Assembly: GCA_964019335.1 (NCBI GenBank)
Contig: OZ025667.1
Location: forward strand, 356,501 to 420,500
Reading direction: 5' to 3'
Source: Diplonema japonicum
Lineage: Eukaryota; Euglenozoa; Diplonemea; Diplonemida; Diplonemidae
Length of the DNA: 64,000 bases
The translations under genes were made by a program, and so were the position numbers. Shown piece by piece: positions 45,238-57,373 of this stretch (positions within the stretch are counted from its first letter, which is position 1; each line of letters begins with the position of its first letter). Below the pieces are notes generated by a model. The model saw nothing but the letters and a program-made list of their open reading frames with translations, made no database searches and was not told where the DNA came from.

Positions 45238-46346
45238 TCCAGTCCGCAGTCGTTGTCGCTGGTGCAACCATCAGCCTCAACCGCTCGAGGGGTCAATACT
45301 GACAACTCGGTATCGGGTTCAGGAGTGGGAGCAGGAGTAGGAATAGGAGTAGGGGCAGGCGTGGGAATAGGAGTAGGGGCAGGTGTAGGAATAGGAGTAG
45401 GAGCAGGAGTGGGAATAGGAGTAGGGGCAGGCGTGGGAATAGGAGTAGGGGCAGGTGTAGGAGCAGGTGTAGGAATAGGAGTAGGAGCAGGCGTGGGAAT
45501 AGGAGTAGGGGCAGGTGTAGGAATAGGAGTAGGAGCAGGAGTGGGAATAGGAGTAGGAGCAGGCGTGGGAATAGGAGTAGGGGCAGGAGTGGGAGCAGGA
45601 GTAGCAACGGCGCTCTCTTTCTCGTAGTTAATGCCCGCACCCCATCCAAGACCCAGACCCGTAAAGAAGTTTGCCTTCCCACCCGGGACAGCCTCCAATC
45701 CGATGCTCCACCCAAGCCCAACAGAGGGGGTGAATTGGAAGTTCCCTACCTTCAGCCCCTCGTACGCGACACTGAAGCTGATCGTCACCGTGAAGAGCGC
45801 GCACCCGAAGTTCGCGTTCGCTTGTGAGGCGCAGAGGTACCCGATCGCACAGCAGTCCTCCAGGGGCTTCACCATCCTCCGCTTCTGGTGGTTCTGCTGC
45901 GCCTCGAGGAGCATCGCCGCCCTGTTCGCCGAGGCAGTCGTCGAGTTGCACTGCCCGGAGAAGGTGCGGATGTAGGGCTTCAGGCTGTTCGCGAGGTCGG
46001 GGATGTCTGCCAGGAAGGTTTCGACAGTCGCGGTGTCTTCGAAGAACTCCATCAGCCCGTCCGCCGCCTCCACCGCTTTGTCCTTCAGGGTGTTCAGCTG
46101 GTCGAGGGCCCCCGTCACCGCCTCTATCGCCTCTTGCACCCCGAGGGCCTCCAGCACCTCGTCCGCCCTGTCCGCAAGGGCATCCGCCACGGCCCCCCTG
46201 AAGGCGTCCACCGTGTCCGCCAGCGACGTGGCCAGCGACGTCACCGTCAGCGGCTCAGAAGTCGACGTCGTTGAGGGCGCTGTGTCCTGCGCCCCTGCAA
46301 GGAGCGCAACAGCCAACGCCAGCAGTGCTGTCTGCAAGATTCTCAT
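45238..46346 (-). CDS. Giant secreted GH18-like protein, copy A (N-terminal part only)
   Basis: The first ~370 residues of the giant gene, identical in layout to copy B: signal peptide, helical N-terminal domain, Pro/Thr linker and the start of the DNDCGL Cys motif. It is broken off at the assembly gap, not by a stop. It lies 9118 bp from the start of copy B. Upstream is the array spacer at 46347-48243. Confidence 0.85.
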
Positions 46347-46892
46347 TTCTCTTTCTTGTTGGCCTCACACGGAAGGGGGTTTCTTTCTCTTTTGTTTTTA
46401 TTTTATTTTTGTGTGTGTGTGTGTGTTGGGTTATAAACCTGGAGTGAGATGAAAACGTGAAACACAAAGAAAAAAAAAAGGGGGGGGAAAAGAATAGAAA
46501 GAGAGGTAGTAGAGGAAGAGGAAGAGAAGATGGGTGTGATCCGAAGAATGGCGAGTGTCCTAGTGTATAGCTGTAACCTTTACACACAAAGAAAACAGAC
46601 TACACACAGGAAAACTAAATTACATTTTATCGGAGAACCCTTCATATAGAAAGAGGAAGCAAAAGAGAAACAAACAGGAGGGAGGGAGGGAGGGAGGGAG
46701 GGAGGGAGGAGAAAGAAGATAAGTCAGCTAGATAGAGTGCAGGTTGGCCAGCATCGCAAAAATCTCAGAAGACAAAAGGTTAAAAATCTGTAAGGTCGAT
46801 ACTCGGCTTTTCGTTAGTATACTAGATACAAGATATAGGTCTTTTTGCGAGCTCTTTTGTTCTCATTTATGTTTGCAAAGGAAAAAAAGATA

Positions 46893-46983
46893 ACGCCCCA
46901 TATCTCTAAAACCCGTCACCAACCCTGAGGGGATGCTTCTAGGGGGGGGGTGTGCTAAACGGGTTTTAGAGATATGACGGCGT
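46893..46983. repeat. Inverted repeat (hairpin) in spacer 1
   Basis: Arms CATATCTCTAAAACCCGT (46899-46916) and its exact complement (46959-46976), extending with one mismatch and one bulge to ACGCC/GGCGT, around a loop of about 42 nt that contains a G run. The same structure is in spacer 2 at 56017-56034 and 56077-56094. Confidence 0.85.
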
Positions 46984-47664
46984 AATGGTTTCTCTTTCTT
47001 CCTTGCCCCTCTTTCTTCTTTTGCTTCACTTTAAAAATTGGTCACTTCTTCATGGTGTATTATGCGAAAACCTGACCATATTCAAAGTAAAAGGGCAACA
47101 AGAAAGGGGAGAGTCCTTGTGGAAATTGCGACATTTGCACTCTGTTGTGTCTTTAAAAACAAGAATTGTTCGCAGAAATAAGGGAGGGAGGGAGAGGGGG
47201 GGGGGGGGGGGGGGGGATCAATTACTGTCAAGAAGAAATACTTGTTGATGAAAGAAAGGTCAAAAGTTAGAAGAAACCACGGGACTAAAAAGTATCTACC
47301 GAGGTTGCTCCTTCCTTTCGCTCCCTTTCATTCTTTTTTTTTTTTTTTGCAATTTCTTATTTAACAGTGACATGAGAGAGGGGGGGAGGGGGCGACAGAA
47401 CATAAGGCATTCCAAGTCTATAAGGGTATAAAAAAAGAGGGGAAACAAGCTAAAAGCTCTGTATTCTTTTTTTTTTTTTTTTTTTTCCTTCTCTTTTTTC
47501 TGAGAAGAAAATTAAAGAATTTAAAAGAACAAGTTAAGATAGGGATAGGAAAAAAATAAAAGTTTTAAAAAAGAAAGGGAGAGCGTCTCAATAAGAGCGC
47601 CAAGTGTATTTATTTTCAACGGACACCGTAAACCTCTTAATCAATACCCCCTTCCTTCTTTGTT

Positions 47665-47762
47665 CCCCTGAGCCAAGCTTCTTTTCTCAGTGAGCACCCC
47701 CATGCACACTGAAATTCTATCGAGTTTTCTTTGCGTTCTTCATGAATCTCTCGGCTCAGGGG
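47665..47762. repeat. Second inverted repeat in spacer 1
   Basis: Arms CCCCTGAGCC (47665-47674) and GGCTCAGGGG (47753-47762) enclose about 78 nt with GTGAGCACCC. The loop resembles the stretch at about 40919-40985. The same structure is in spacer 2 about 9130 bp on. Confidence 0.7.
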
Positions 47763-48243
47763 GGAGGAAGGGGAGAGGAAAAAAAGAAGGAGAATATATA
47801 TCAAGAAGAAGTTTTCTATCTAATATAATTCCTTGCAAGCAGCTGTTGAAGAAGAAATTGTTTTTCTTTTTTTTTTTTTTTTTTTTTTTTCCGTTCTTTT
47901 TTCTTTTTTGCGTGAGGAGAAGGGGTGCCAATGATATATTAAAACCCCTGGTTTTAAAAAGAAAATCAAAGCATCACTTCCCCTCTAGCAAAAATAATAG
48001 GAGGAACAAAAATTGAGGAAATAGCAAAGAAAAAGGGGAAGAAGATGCTGGGAACGGCAAGAAAAGAACGACATGGCGAAGAGAACACAAATCTACTTCA
48101 TCCTTTTCGTTGGTGTCGTTCTTAATCTCCGTTTCTCCATTCTTCTCCAATCTTTTGTTTCTCAACTAAACCTCTCGTTTCAACGCTGTGGGTCATCTTT
48201 TTTTATTTTCATATATAATATTTTCATTCTTTTTTTCCTATCT

Positions 48244-51200
48244 CTAATTCCCTTGCGCGGGCGCCTTGCACCCCCTCGAGGGGCTGATGGCCTCCGCCAC
48301 GGAATGAGACCAGGCGCCCATCATGTCGTGGGCAGCGTTCCAGAAGAAGGCCCCACCGTTGCAGGGGTACGCCTCCTTCAGATCGTTCATCACGCTGACA
48401 GCCTGCTCCGCGTTGATGTTGGATGAGGTGCCCCCGCATTCACTGATGCAGAAGCCGAACACTACCTTCGTGGGGTCGTTCCCGAAGACTTCCGTCACGA
48501 GGGTACTGAGGTGCGCCAGGGCAGAGGTGAAGACGCCACCGTGGATCCCGTCCGTGTTGGGGCGCGTCACCCCGTTGTAGTACTGCGGCATGATGAAGTC
48601 CACAGAGGCAGCCACCTCCCGCATCACCTCGAAGTAGCCTGTCCCGTGCACGAGGTCGCTGTCCATAGGGGAGTGGGTCACGAGGCTTCCGGCGGGGAGC
48701 TTCTCCCTCAGCTTCAGGGTCGTCTCCCTCAGGAAGGTCTGCGCCTGCGCCCCCTTTCCGAACGACGAGCCACCCTGCCCGTCCTCGTAGTAGTACAAGT
48801 AATCTATGTCGATCCCGTCGAAGCCCTGCGCGCCCGCGATGTCTGTAAGCTGCTGCGCCAGGTGCTCCTCCTTCCCGAAGCAGTGCTCCCAGCAGTTGTT
48901 CAATCCGTCCCACGAACCCCCCATCCCCGCCCCGCCGAAGGAGAGGATCACCTTCTTTCCCGCGGCCCTCCACTTCGCCACGAGCTCCGCATGTGGGGCG
49001 TTCCCGCACACCGCAACGGGTGTCAGGATGTCGCACTGCTCGTTGCACTGGTTCTCCCTGGAGCCCCAGCTGTAGGTCACCGCAAAGGAAACCAAGACGT
49101 GTGTGTAGGCCTCCATCTGCGCGTCTGTCGGACACGCCAGCCAGTTCCCGACGGAGGCGACGAGCCTGCTGTCAACGGCTGGGGCCTGCGGAAGGGAAGT
49201 AGTAGGAGGAGGAGGGGGGAGGGGGATCCCACCTACACTGCACCCCTTCGAGGGGCTGATGGCCCCCTCAGAGAGAGAACGAGACCAGGCGCCGTCCGAG
49301 TCGGACGCAGAGTTCCAGAAGAAGGCCCCACCGTTGCAGGGGTACGCCTCCTTCAGATCGTTCATCACGCTGACAGCCTGCTCCGCGTTGGTGTTGGATG
49401 AGGTGCCCCCGCATTCACTGATGCAGAAGCCGAACACTACCTTCGTGGGGTTGTTCCCGAAGACTTCCGTCACGAGGGTACTGAGGTGCGCCAGGGCAGA
49501 GGTGAAGACGCCACCGTGGATCCCGTCCGTGTTGGGGCGCGTCACCCCGTTGTAGTACTGCGGCATGATGAAGTCCACAGAGGCAGCCACCTCCCGCATC
49601 ACCTCGAAGTAGCCTGTCCCGTGCACGAGGTCGCTGTCCGCGGAAGAGTGGGTCACGAGGCTTCCGGCGGGGAGCTTCTCCCTCAGCTTCAGGGTCGTCT
49701 CCCTCAGGAAGGTCTGCGCCTGTGCCCCCTTTGCGAACGACGAGCCACCCTGCCCGTCCTCGTAGTAGTACAAGTAGTCGATGTTGATCCCGTCGAAGCC
49801 CTGCGCGCCCGCGATGTCTGTAAGCTGCTGCGCCAGGTGCTCCTCCTTCCCGAAGCAGTGCTCCCAGCAGTCGTTCAATCCGTCCCACGAACCCCCCATC
49901 CCCGCCCCGCCGAAGGAGAGGATCACCTTCTTCCCCGCGGCCTTCCACTTCGCCACGAGCTCCGCATGTGGGGCGTTATCGCACACCGCAACGGGTGTCA
50001 GGATGTCGCACTGCTCGTTGCACTGGTTCTTCATTTCACCCCAGGTGTAGGTCACCGCAAAGGACACGACGACGTGTGTGTAGGCCTCCATCTGCGCGTC
50101 TGTCGGACAGGTCAACCAGTTCCCGACGGAGGCGATGAGCCTGCTGTCGTCGTTGTTATTGTTGTTGTTGTTGTTGTTCGCATTACCACCCACCGGGGCA
50201 GGAGTTGTCTCGTCCACGATAGTGATGGTTTGCGTTCTACTGCTGCTTGAGGCGATAGCCCCGCTGCACACCGATGTCTTGAAGAAGGGGACGATGGACC
50301 ACACACGGCTGACGGTCCACTCCTTCCCGTTCGACCCTTCCACGGGGACCGGGTCGCTGTCCACGTAGAAGATGTCGAATTCCTGTCTGCAAGGGGAAAC
50401 CCCCTCCGCCACCCCGAGCTCCATCGGGTCCGTCGTCTGCTCTGTGTTCACGCGAACGTCGGCGGGGAAGGAGGAGGATACAAAAGCGGGCGGGGCCGGT
50501 TCCAAGGTCACGATCTGCTTCACCGTGTCCGAGATCCCACCGCACACCGGGTTGTCGTGGAGCTGCCACGTCACCTCCATGAAGGAGGACCCGCACATTC
50601 TGTTCGGGAAGTCTGCCACAGGGAGGATACGCTGATTCAAAAGCTTCACCTCCGCCCCTGCCGTGCACGCGGGGTCGATGAACCAGGGGAGCGGCTTCAG
50701 GCTCTCCAGGTTGATCTCCTGGTCGCAGCGGAAGGTGTAGGAGGTGGCCCCTCCGAGGACCGGGCGACTCCGCACCACCATCCCCGCCTCCGTGCTGATG
50801 TCGTTCGTGAGGAGGGCCTGGTTCTCCACCGCCTTGTCCGCCATCTTCGACGCCATCCTGTTCTGCGTGTTCTCCACGCTCGCCTCGTAGCTCGCCTGGC
50901 TGCTGAAGTCGTACGGCATGTCGTCCAGCGTCACCATCTCCTCCGAGCTGGACAGCCCGCCCCCGGTCCCCTTCCCCCCGTAGGTGCGCACCCCGCCCCT
51001 GAAGCCTGACCCCGAGGCCGCCGACGCATCCGTCCCGAACGGCACCATCACCGTCGTCGTCTCCAGAGAGGGCATCGGGACCTCCATCCCTGAGTTGACA
51101 TTCTGCAGCCCTGGGTTCTCACCCTTCGACTCGTCCACAACCTTCGTCTTCTGCGACATCTCGTCCGACTTCGTCTTCACCTCCCCCGCAGCGAGAGCCA

Positions 51201-54200
51201 CCTCCTCCATGCACTGCGGGTCCGCGTACCTCGGCCCGTACTTCGTGTGACAGGTCCTCCCAAAGAAGCAGAACAGGTGGCACCAGCACTCCACCCATCT
51301 CTCCTGCACGTACTTGCACCCGTACTCGTTCCTGCCCCCCGCGTCCACCACGTCGTGCCCCTCCGTGTAGAAAATCCCGATTGCGCTCCCGAAGGCCTTC
51401 GCCGCCCCCTCAAAGTCCCCTTGGAAGAGCCTCTCCGCCGCCGTGATGAGGTCCCCCAGGATCGGAACCTTCTTCAGCACCGCCACCACGTCTCGGATCA
51501 CCTCCGCCACGTTGTCCAGGAACTCCGACACTGCCTCCTTGATGTAGTTCAGGGTCGTCTCGAAGATGTTCACGATGTTGTTCCACAGCTGCGTCACCTT
51601 CTCCGACACGTAGTTCCACGCATCCGTCACCGCCTTCGCCAATGCCTTCACCGCCACGTTGATCCCGTCCACGATCTTCTGCCCGAGGTCCCCCAGAGAC
51701 ACCGACACCGCGATGTCGAACTCCGAGTCCTCAAAGCGCGAGGCCACCACCGCCCGCCCGCTCACCGTCGTCTCCACCAGCGCCAAATCCAGCGTCACCG
51801 CGAAGTCGATCACGTTCCCGTTCACCTCCACCTCCGCCCGCAGGTTGATGAACAGGACCTGGAGGTCGCAGGAGAAAATGGCGTACGGGATCGGGCGGTT
51901 CAGGTCGTACATGAAGAGCACCTGTCGAATCTTCACGATCTCCAAAAAGTTCATGTCCCGCAGCTCCATCCTGAAGTAGGTGAGGTCCCAGTTCCAGGTC
52001 ACGCTCACGTGCGAAGACAGCGCCCCGTTGAAGAGGTCGATCCCTGCGGTGAAGGAGAAGATCTCCGCGTTCAGGGTCACGTTCAGGTAGCCGTACGACT
52101 TCAGCATCGGGATGTCGAAGGCTCCCCCGATGTCGATCAGGACGCTCGGGGACGGCGCCACCTGCAGGTCTACCAGGAACTTCGCCCCGCCCACCGCCAC
52201 CTTGTTCTCCAAGCGGTTCCCGATGCGGAGCTGGAACTCCCCGATCCTCAGGTCCACGGGGTCCATCCAGGCGTCGATGTAGAAGCGCGTCTTGCTCACC
52301 GCGAGGTCGATCGCGATCTCCCAGCCGAGGAAGTTCAGGCGACCCTGCAGGGCGACCCCCGCCGGGATCACCACGTCGCCGCTCCGGAAGGTCAGCCTCT
52401 GCTCCTTGATCGGGCTGAAGGAGAAGAAGGCGAAGCACTCCAGGTCCAGGGTCGTCTCGTTCGCGTAGCCCTCCAGCATCCCCGCGCACTTCGTCTTGTA
52501 GTCTCTGTCGAAGGGGTAGATCCCGGACTCCGCAAGCTTCCCGGGGATCACCAACCCGTCCAGCCCGGGCACGTAGTCCGACAAGACCCCGATGGCCCCG
52601 CCGATGGTGAGTTCCGACACCATCGCGATGAAGTAGTTGTCTTCGGGAACCGTGCTGCTCACCCCGACGTAGGTGCGACCCTCGATGTAGGGCTGCGTCC
52701 GCGTCTCGCAGTTTTGCTCATTCCCGAGGCACACCGCCCCGCCCAGCACGAACCCAGACGGGAGCGGGGATTTCAAATCCCACTCCACCCCGAGGATGAT
52801 GTCCCCAATCTGCAGGAAGGGAAGCCCCAGGGCGTTGTTCCACCACCCGTCCATCTTCAGTGACCCGCGCACCAGCTGCGCCGTCGGGCTCACCACCAGT
52901 GACAGGTCCCCGATCAAGAACAGGAAGTACCGGTCCGCGTAGGCCCCGTCGCACCGCTCCACGCAGATCTTCAGCGGGATGTTCACCCCGAGCTTCGACA
53001 GCGGGAGTCCCCCAGAGATCACATATTCATACTGCACGTAGATGCTCATCCCGAGCGTTCCCTCCACATTCACCACCGCGAAGTTAGCCTCCGAAGTGTC
53101 CGGGTCCGTCCCGATCCGCAGTTCCAGCAAAATCGACCCAGAGAACTGCAGCTCCGCGCTCGTCGACACCCGGAAGTTGTCCGTCACGTCTGCCACCACT
53201 TCCAGGAAGTCCCCCTCCAGGATGTCCGGGAGCTTCGGAGTCCCGATCGCGTACAGCTTCACCCCCGAGGTCGTCATTGCCAGCGCGAGCTTCGTGTCCT
53301 GGATCCCGAAGGACAGTATGGGCGATAGGGCCGTGTCCAGCACCTGCGCCACCCCCTCGTCGAAGCTGCTCGTCACCAAGTAGGCCACGTTCGCCACCGT
53401 CATCTCGTCCACCCAGACGCTCGCCTCCACTCCATCGCATGCGGGAGCCTGCCCGATGCGTCCCGTTCCGGACACCGTCGTCGTCGGCGTTGGGGCAGCG
53501 CAGTTTCCGAGACAGAAGGGCATCGTCACTTCTCCCCTCTGCACAATTGGCTTGATGAGCTCCAAAAAGTCTCCGAGGTCTGACGAGGCGTCCAGAAGCT
53601 CTCTTGTGCTATGCTTTGTGGTGGTGTTCATGCTGCTGCTGCTGCTGTCGGTTTTTGTCGTGTACGTGCGTGCTTTCGTGTCTGCGCTCGCAGTGGAGTC
53701 CATCGGGCACGCTTCAGGGTCGTAAGCCACACTCGCCCCGTCGTTCGTGTCTTCCAGCGTCACAGCCATCCCCAAGCTGAACCCAATCCCAGACCACTTG
53801 TTCCCCTGAGCGTCCGTGATGGAGCTTCTCTTCTGACTCAACCAGGAGCTCGGGAGCTCTCTGATCCCGTCCCTGATTTTCCCCGAAAGTCCATCCAGTG
53901 CGAGGTCCATCGCCTTGATCGCCTCCTTGTTCTTCATCGTGAAAATGTGCTTCCCCCACGACTTCAAGCTCACCCCGAACCCTCCGAACAGCACGTTCTC
54001 CCACCAGGTGCTCGCCGATGTCACCTCGACGCACCTCCAGTGCGGGTGCGTGAAGACAATCGTGATCCCGTCGATCCCCACCGTCGATGAGATGATGGCA
54101 GGCATGTCGATCCCGACCTCGAAGGCGAACCCGCTGAAGGCCCCGGCGCTCGCGAACCACTCCACCGACAGCGCCACCTCGAACAGCGTGTTAGCGAAGA

Positions 54201-55464
54201 AGCCCTTCTCGTCCGTCTTCTCGCTCGCGCGTGCCCTCGTCCTCCCCCGATACAGCACCTTCCCATCCCTCTCTTTCTCCATCTCCACAGACAGAGCCTT
54301 CCTCCTGTACCCAAGAGAGGTTTCCTTCACGCACACTCCGTTCTCGCACCCCTCGTCCAGTCCGCAGTCGTTGTCGCTGGTGCAACCATCAGCCTCAACC
54401 GCTCGAGGGGTCAATACTGACAACTCGGTATCGGGTTCAGGAGTGGGAGCAGGAGTAGGAATAGGAGTAGGGGCAGGCGTGGGAATAGGAGTAGGGGCAG
54501 GTGTAGGAATAGGAGTAGGAGCAGGAGTGGGAATAGGAGTAGGGGCAGGCGTGGGAATAGGAGTAGGGGCAGGTGTAGGAGCAGGTGTAGGAATAGGAGT
54601 AGGAGCAGGCGTGGGAATAGGAGTAGGGGCAGGTGTAGGAATAGGAGTAGGAGCAGGAGTGGGAATAGGAGTAGGAGCAGGCGTGGGAATAGGAGTAGGG
54701 GCAGGAGTGGGAGCAGGAGTAGCAACGGCGCTCTCTTTCTCGTAGTTAATGCCCGCACCCCATCCAAGACCCAGACCCGTAAAGAAGTTTGCCTTCCCAC
54801 CCGGGACAGCCTCCAATCCGATGCTCCACCCAAGCCCAACAGAGGGGGTGAATTGGAAGTTCCCTACCTTCAGCCCCTCGTACGCGACACTGAAGCTGAT
54901 CGTCACCGTGAAGAGCGCGCACCCGAAGTTCGCGTTCGCTTGTGAGGCGCAGAGGTACCCGATCGCACAGCAGTCCTCCAGGGGCTTCACCATCCTCCGC
55001 TTCTGGTGGTTCTGCTGCGCCTCGAGGAGCATCGCCGCCCTGTTCGCCGAGGCAGTCGTCGAGTTGCACTGCCCGGAGAAGGTGCGGATGTAGGGCTTCA
55101 GGCTGTTCGCGAGGTCGGGGATGTCTGCCAGGAAGGTTTCGACAGTCGCGGTGTCTTCGAAGAACTCCATCAGCCCGTCCGCCGCCTCCACCGCTTTGTC
55201 CTTCAGGGTGTTCAGCTGGTCGAGGGCCCCCGTCACCGCCTCTATCGCCTCTTGCACCCCGAGGGCCTCCAGCACCTCGTCCGCCCTGTCCGCAAGGGCA
55301 TCCGCCACGGCCCCCCTGAAGGCGTCCACCGTGTCCGCCAGCGACGTGGCCAGCGACGTCACCGTCAGCGGCTCAGAAGTCGACGTCGTTGAGGGCGCTG
55401 TGTCCTGCGCCCCTGCAAGGAGCGCAACAGCCAACGCCAGCAGTGCTGTCTGCAAGATTCTCAT
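48244..55464 (-). CDS. Giant secreted multidomain protein with two GH18-like domains, copy B (complete)
   Basis: A single-exon frame of 2406 residues. Signal peptide ([19 protein letters not shown]); helical domain to ~240; (PTPAPTPI)-type linker ~246-345; Cys motif [19 protein letters not shown] ~360-378; a long beta-rich region to ~1330 of unknown family; amphipathic helices ~1340-1420; a Cys/His cluster ([13 protein letters not shown]); two HYR/Ig-like repeats (~1560-1760, one ending [13 protein letters not shown]); an Asn run; and two GH18-like domains (~1777-2070 and ~2098-2395). Both have [17 protein letters not shown], but the catalytic motif reads DGINIDYL or DGIDIDYL, so Glu is replaced by Leu. 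It is probably a secreted chitin- or glycan-binding surface or wall protein. GC-rich codon use differs from the left-hand genes. Confidence 0.9.
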   Translation of the reverse strand: MRILQTALLALAVALLAGAQDTAPSTTSTSEPLTVTSLATSLADTVDAFRGAVADALADRADEVLEALGVQEAIEAVTGALDQLNTLKDKAVEAADGLMEFFEDTATVETFLADIPDLANSLKPYIRTFSGQCNSTTASANRAAMLLEAQQNHQKRRMVKPLEDCCAIGYLCASQANANFGCALFTVTISFSVAYEGLKVGNFQFTPSVGLGWSIGLEAVPGGKANFFTGLGLGWGAGINYEKESAVATPAPTPAPTPIPTPAPTPIPTPAPTPIPTPAPTPIPTPAPTPIPTPAPTPAPTPIPTPAPTPIPTPAPTPIPTPAPTPIPTPAPTPIPTPAPTPEPDTELSVLTPRAVEADGCTSDNDCGLDEGCENGVCVKETSLGYRRKALSVEMEKERDGKVLYRGRTRARASEKTDEKGFFANTLFEVALSVEWFASAGAFSGFAFEVGIDMPAIISSTVGIDGITIVFTHPHWRCVEVTSASTWWENVLFGGFGVSLKSWGKHIFTMKNKEAIKAMDLALDGLSGKIRDGIRELPSSWLSQKRSSITDAQGNKWSGIGFSLGMAVTLEDTNDGASVAYDPEACPMDSTASADTKARTYTTKTDSSSSSMNTTTKHSTRELLDASSDLGDFLELIKPIVQRGEVTMPFCLGNCAAPTPTTTVSGTGRIGQAPACDGVEASVWVDEMTVANVAYLVTSSFDEGVAQVLDTALSPILSFGIQDTKLALAMTTSGVKLYAIGTPKLPDILEGDFLEVVADVTDNFRVSTSAELQFSGSILLELRIGTDPDTSEANFAVVNVEGTLGMSIYVQYEYVISGGLPLSKLGVNIPLKICVERCDGAYADRYFLFLIGDLSLVVSPTAQLVRGSLKMDGWWNNALGLPFLQIGDIILGVEWDLKSPLPSGFVLGGAVCLGNEQNCETRTQPYIEGRTYVGVSSTVPEDNYFIAMVSELTIGGAIGVLSDYVPGLDGLVIPGKLAESGIYPFDRDYKTKCAGMLEGYANETTLDLECFAFFSFSPIKEQRLTFRSGDVVIPAGVALQGRLNFLGWEIAIDLAVSKTRFYIDAWMDPVDLRIGEFQLRIGNRLENKVAVGGAKFLVDLQVAPSPSVLIDIGGAFDIPMLKSYGYLNVTLNAEIFSFTAGIDLFNGALSSHVSVTWNWDLTYFRMELRDMNFLEIVKIRQVLFMYDLNRPIPYAIFSCDLQVLFINLRAEVEVNGNVIDFAVTLDLALVETTVSGRAVVASRFEDSEFDIAVSVSLGDLGQKIVDGINVAVKALAKAVTDAWNYVSEKVTQLWNNIVNIFETTLNYIKEAVSEFLDNVAEVIRDVVAVLKKVPILGDLITAAERLFQGDFEGAAKAFGSAIGIFYTEGHDVVDAGGRNEYGCKYVQERWVECWCHLFCFFGRTCHTKYGPRYADPQCMEEVALAAGEVKTKSDEMSQKTKVVDESKGENPGLQNVNSGMEVPMPSLETTTVMVPFGTDASAASGSGFRGGVRTYGGKGTGGGLSSSEEMVTLDDMPYDFSSQASYEASVENTQNRMASKMADKAVENQALLTNDISTEAGMVVRSRPVLGGATSYTFRCDQEINLESLKPLPWFIDPACTAGAEVKLLNQRILPVADFPNRMCGSSFMEVTWQLHDNPVCGGISDTVKQIVTLEPAPPAFVSSSFPADVRVNTEQTTDPMELGVAEGVSPCRQEFDIFYVDSDPVPVEGSNGKEWTVSRVWSIVPFFKTSVCSGAIASSSSRTQTITIVDETTPAPVGGNANNNNNNNNNDDSRLIASVGNWLTCPTDAQMEAYTHVVVSFAVTYTWGEMKNQCNEQCDILTPVAVCDNAPHAELVAKWKAAGKKVILSFGGAGMGGSWDGLNDCWEHCFGKEEHLAQQLTDIAGAQGFDGINIDYLYYYEDGQGGSSFAKGAQAQTFLRETTLKLREKLPAGSLVTHSSADSDLVHGTGYFEVMREVAASVDFIMPQYYNGVTRPNTDGIHGGVFTSALAHLSTLVTEVFGNNPTKVVFGFCISECGGTSSNTNAEQAVSVMNDLKEAYPCNGGAFFWNSASDSDGAWSRSLSEGAISPSKGCSVGGIPLPPPPPTTSLPQAPAVDSRLVASVGNWLACPTDAQMEAYTHVLVSFAVTYSWGSRENQCNEQCDILTPVAVCGNAPHAELVAKWRAAGKKVILSFGGAGMGGSWDGLNNCWEHCFGKEEHLAQQLTDIAGAQGFDGIDIDYLYYYEDGQGGSSFGKGAQAQTFLRETTLKLREKLPAGSLVTHSPMDSDLVHGTGYFEVMREVAASVDFIMPQYYNGVTRPNTDGIHGGVFTSALAHLSTLVTEVFGNDPTKVVFGFCISECGGTSSNINAEQAVSVMNDLKEAYPCNGGAFFWNAAHDMMGAWSHSVAEAISPSRGCKAPAQGN
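54425..54725 (-). repeat. Coding Pro/Thr/Ala minisatellite in the giant gene
   Basis: About 300 bp of 12- and 24-nt units (GGAGTAGGRGCAGGNGTGGG on the + strand) encode the [12 protein letters not shown] linker. The same tract is at about 45307-45607 in copy A and 63555-63855 in copy C, with the same unit order in all three. Confidence 0.9.
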
Positions 55465-56582
55465 TTCTCTTTCTTGTTGGCCTCACACGGAAGGGGGTTT
55501 CTTTCTCTTTTGTTTTTATTTTATTTTTGTGTGTGTGTGTGTGTTGGGTTATAAACCTGGAGTGAGATGAAAACGTGAAACACAAAGAAAAAAAAAAGGG
55601 GGGGGAAAAGAATAGAAAGAGAGGTAGTAGAGGAAGAGGAAGAGAAGATGGGTGTGATCCGAAGAATGGCGAGTGTCCTAGTGTATAGCTGTAACCTTTA
55701 CACACAAAGAAAACAGACTACACACAGGAAAACTAAATTACATTTTATCGGAGAACCCTTCATATAGAAAGAGGAAGCAAAAGAGAAACAAACAGGAGGG
55801 AGGGAGGGAGGGAGGGAGGGAGGGAGGAGAAAGAAGATAAGTCAGCTAGATAGAGTGCAGGTTGGCCAGCATCGCAAAAATCTCAGAAGACAAAAGGTTA
55901 AAAATCTGTAAGGTCGATACTCGGCTTTTCGTTAGTATACTAGATACAAGATATAGGTCTTTTTGCGAGCTCTTTTGTTCTCATTTATGTTTGCAAAGGA
56001 AAAAAAGATAACGCCCCATATCTCTAAAACCCGTCACCAACCCTGAGGGGATGCTTCTAGGGGGGGGGTGTGCTAAACGGGTTTTAGAGATATGACGGCG
56101 TAATGGTTTCTCTTTCTTCCTTGCCCCTCTTTCTTCTTTTGCTTCACTTTAAAAATTGGTCACTTCTTCATGGTGTATTATGCGAAAACCTGACCATATT
56201 CAAAGTAAAAGGGCAACAAGAAAGGGGAGAGTCCTTGTGGAAATTGCGACATTTGCACTCTGTTGTGTCTTTAAAAACAAGAATTGTTCGCAGAAATAAG
56301 GGAGGGAGGGAGAGGGGGGGGGGGGGGGGGGGGGATCAATTACTGTCAAGAAGAAATACTTGTTGATGAAAGAAAGGTCAAAAGTTAGAAGAAACCACGG
56401 GACTAAAAAGTATCTACCGAGGTTGCTCCTTCCTTTCGCTCCCTTTCATTCTTTTTTTTTTTTTTTGCAATTTCTTATTTAACAGTGACATGAGAGAGGG
56501 GGGGAGGGGGCGACAGAACATAAGGCATTCCAAGTCTATAAGGGTATAAAAAAAGAGGGGAAACAAGCTAAAAGCTCTGTAT

Positions 56583-56616
<34 letters not shown>

Positions 56617-57373
56617 CCTTCTCTTTTTTCTGAGAAGAAAATTAAAGAATTTAAAAGAACAAGTTAAGATAGGGATAGGAAAAAAATAAAAGTTTTAAAA
56701 AAGAAAGGGAGAGCGTCTCAATAAGAGCGCCAAGTGTATTTATTTTCAACGGACACCGTAAACCTCTTAATCAATACCCCCTTCCTTCTTTGTTCCCCTG
56801 AGCCAAGCTTCTTTTCTCAGTGAGCACCCCCATGCACACTGAAATTCTATCGAGTTTTCTTTGCGTTCTTCATGAATCTCTCGGCTCAGGGGGGAGGAAG
56901 GGGAGAGGAAAAAAAGAAGGAGAATATATATCAAGAAGAAGTTTTCTATCTAATATAATTCCTTGCAAGCAGCTGTTGAAGAAGAAATTGTTTTTCTTTT
57001 TTTTTTTTTTTTTTTTTTTTCCGTTCTTTTTTCTTTTTTGCGTGAGGAGAAGGGGTGCCAATGATATATTAAAACCCCTGGTTTTAAAAAGAAAATCAAA
57101 GCATCACTTCCCCTCTAGCAAAAATAATAGGAGGAACAAAAATTGAGGAAATAGCAAAGAAAAAGGGGAAGAAGATGCTGGGAACGGCAAGAAAAGAACG
57201 ACATGGCGAAGAGAACACAAATCTACTTCATCCTTTTCGTTGGTGTCGTTCTTAATCTCCGTTTCTCCATTCTTCTCCAATCTTTTGTTTCTCAACTAAA
57301 CCTCTCGTTTCAACGCTGTGGGTCATCTTTTTTTATTTTCATATATAATATTTTCATTCTTTTTTTCCTATCT
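55465..57373. repeat. Tandem-array spacer between copies B and C
   Basis: 1909 bp, matching spacer 1 apart from a poly-T run at about 56585-56616 that is 12 nt longer. It contains the same inverted repeats, GGGA tract and 21-G run (56314-56334). No gene recognised. Confidence 0.8.

Larger units (their letters stand above)
46347..48243. repeat. Tandem-array spacer between copies A and B
   Basis: 1897 bp without a credible gene. It holds a GT run (46411-46426), a GGGA tract (46679-46709), an 18-bp perfect inverted repeat (46899-46916 with 46959-46976), a 21-G run (47196-47216), poly-T runs (about 47335, 47467, 47871) and a 10-bp inverted repeat (47665-47674 with 47753-47762). On the - strand it is the 3' flank of copy B and the 5' flank of copy A, so it should contain the promoter or trans-splice acceptor and polyadenylation signals of the unit. 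Confidence 0.8.

Noticed and set aside
48073-48426. 117-codon + strand frame across the spacer and gene end (also at 57203)
   Set aside because: It starts in T-rich spacer and runs into the antisense of the giant gene's last codons, with no independent support.
51247-52863. 538-codon frame on the + strand opposite the giant gene (and its twin at 60377-61993)
   Set aside because: It is a GC-rich antisense shadow of the real - strand frame. Its His/Arg/Pro-rich composition is not protein-like and it repeats with the array.
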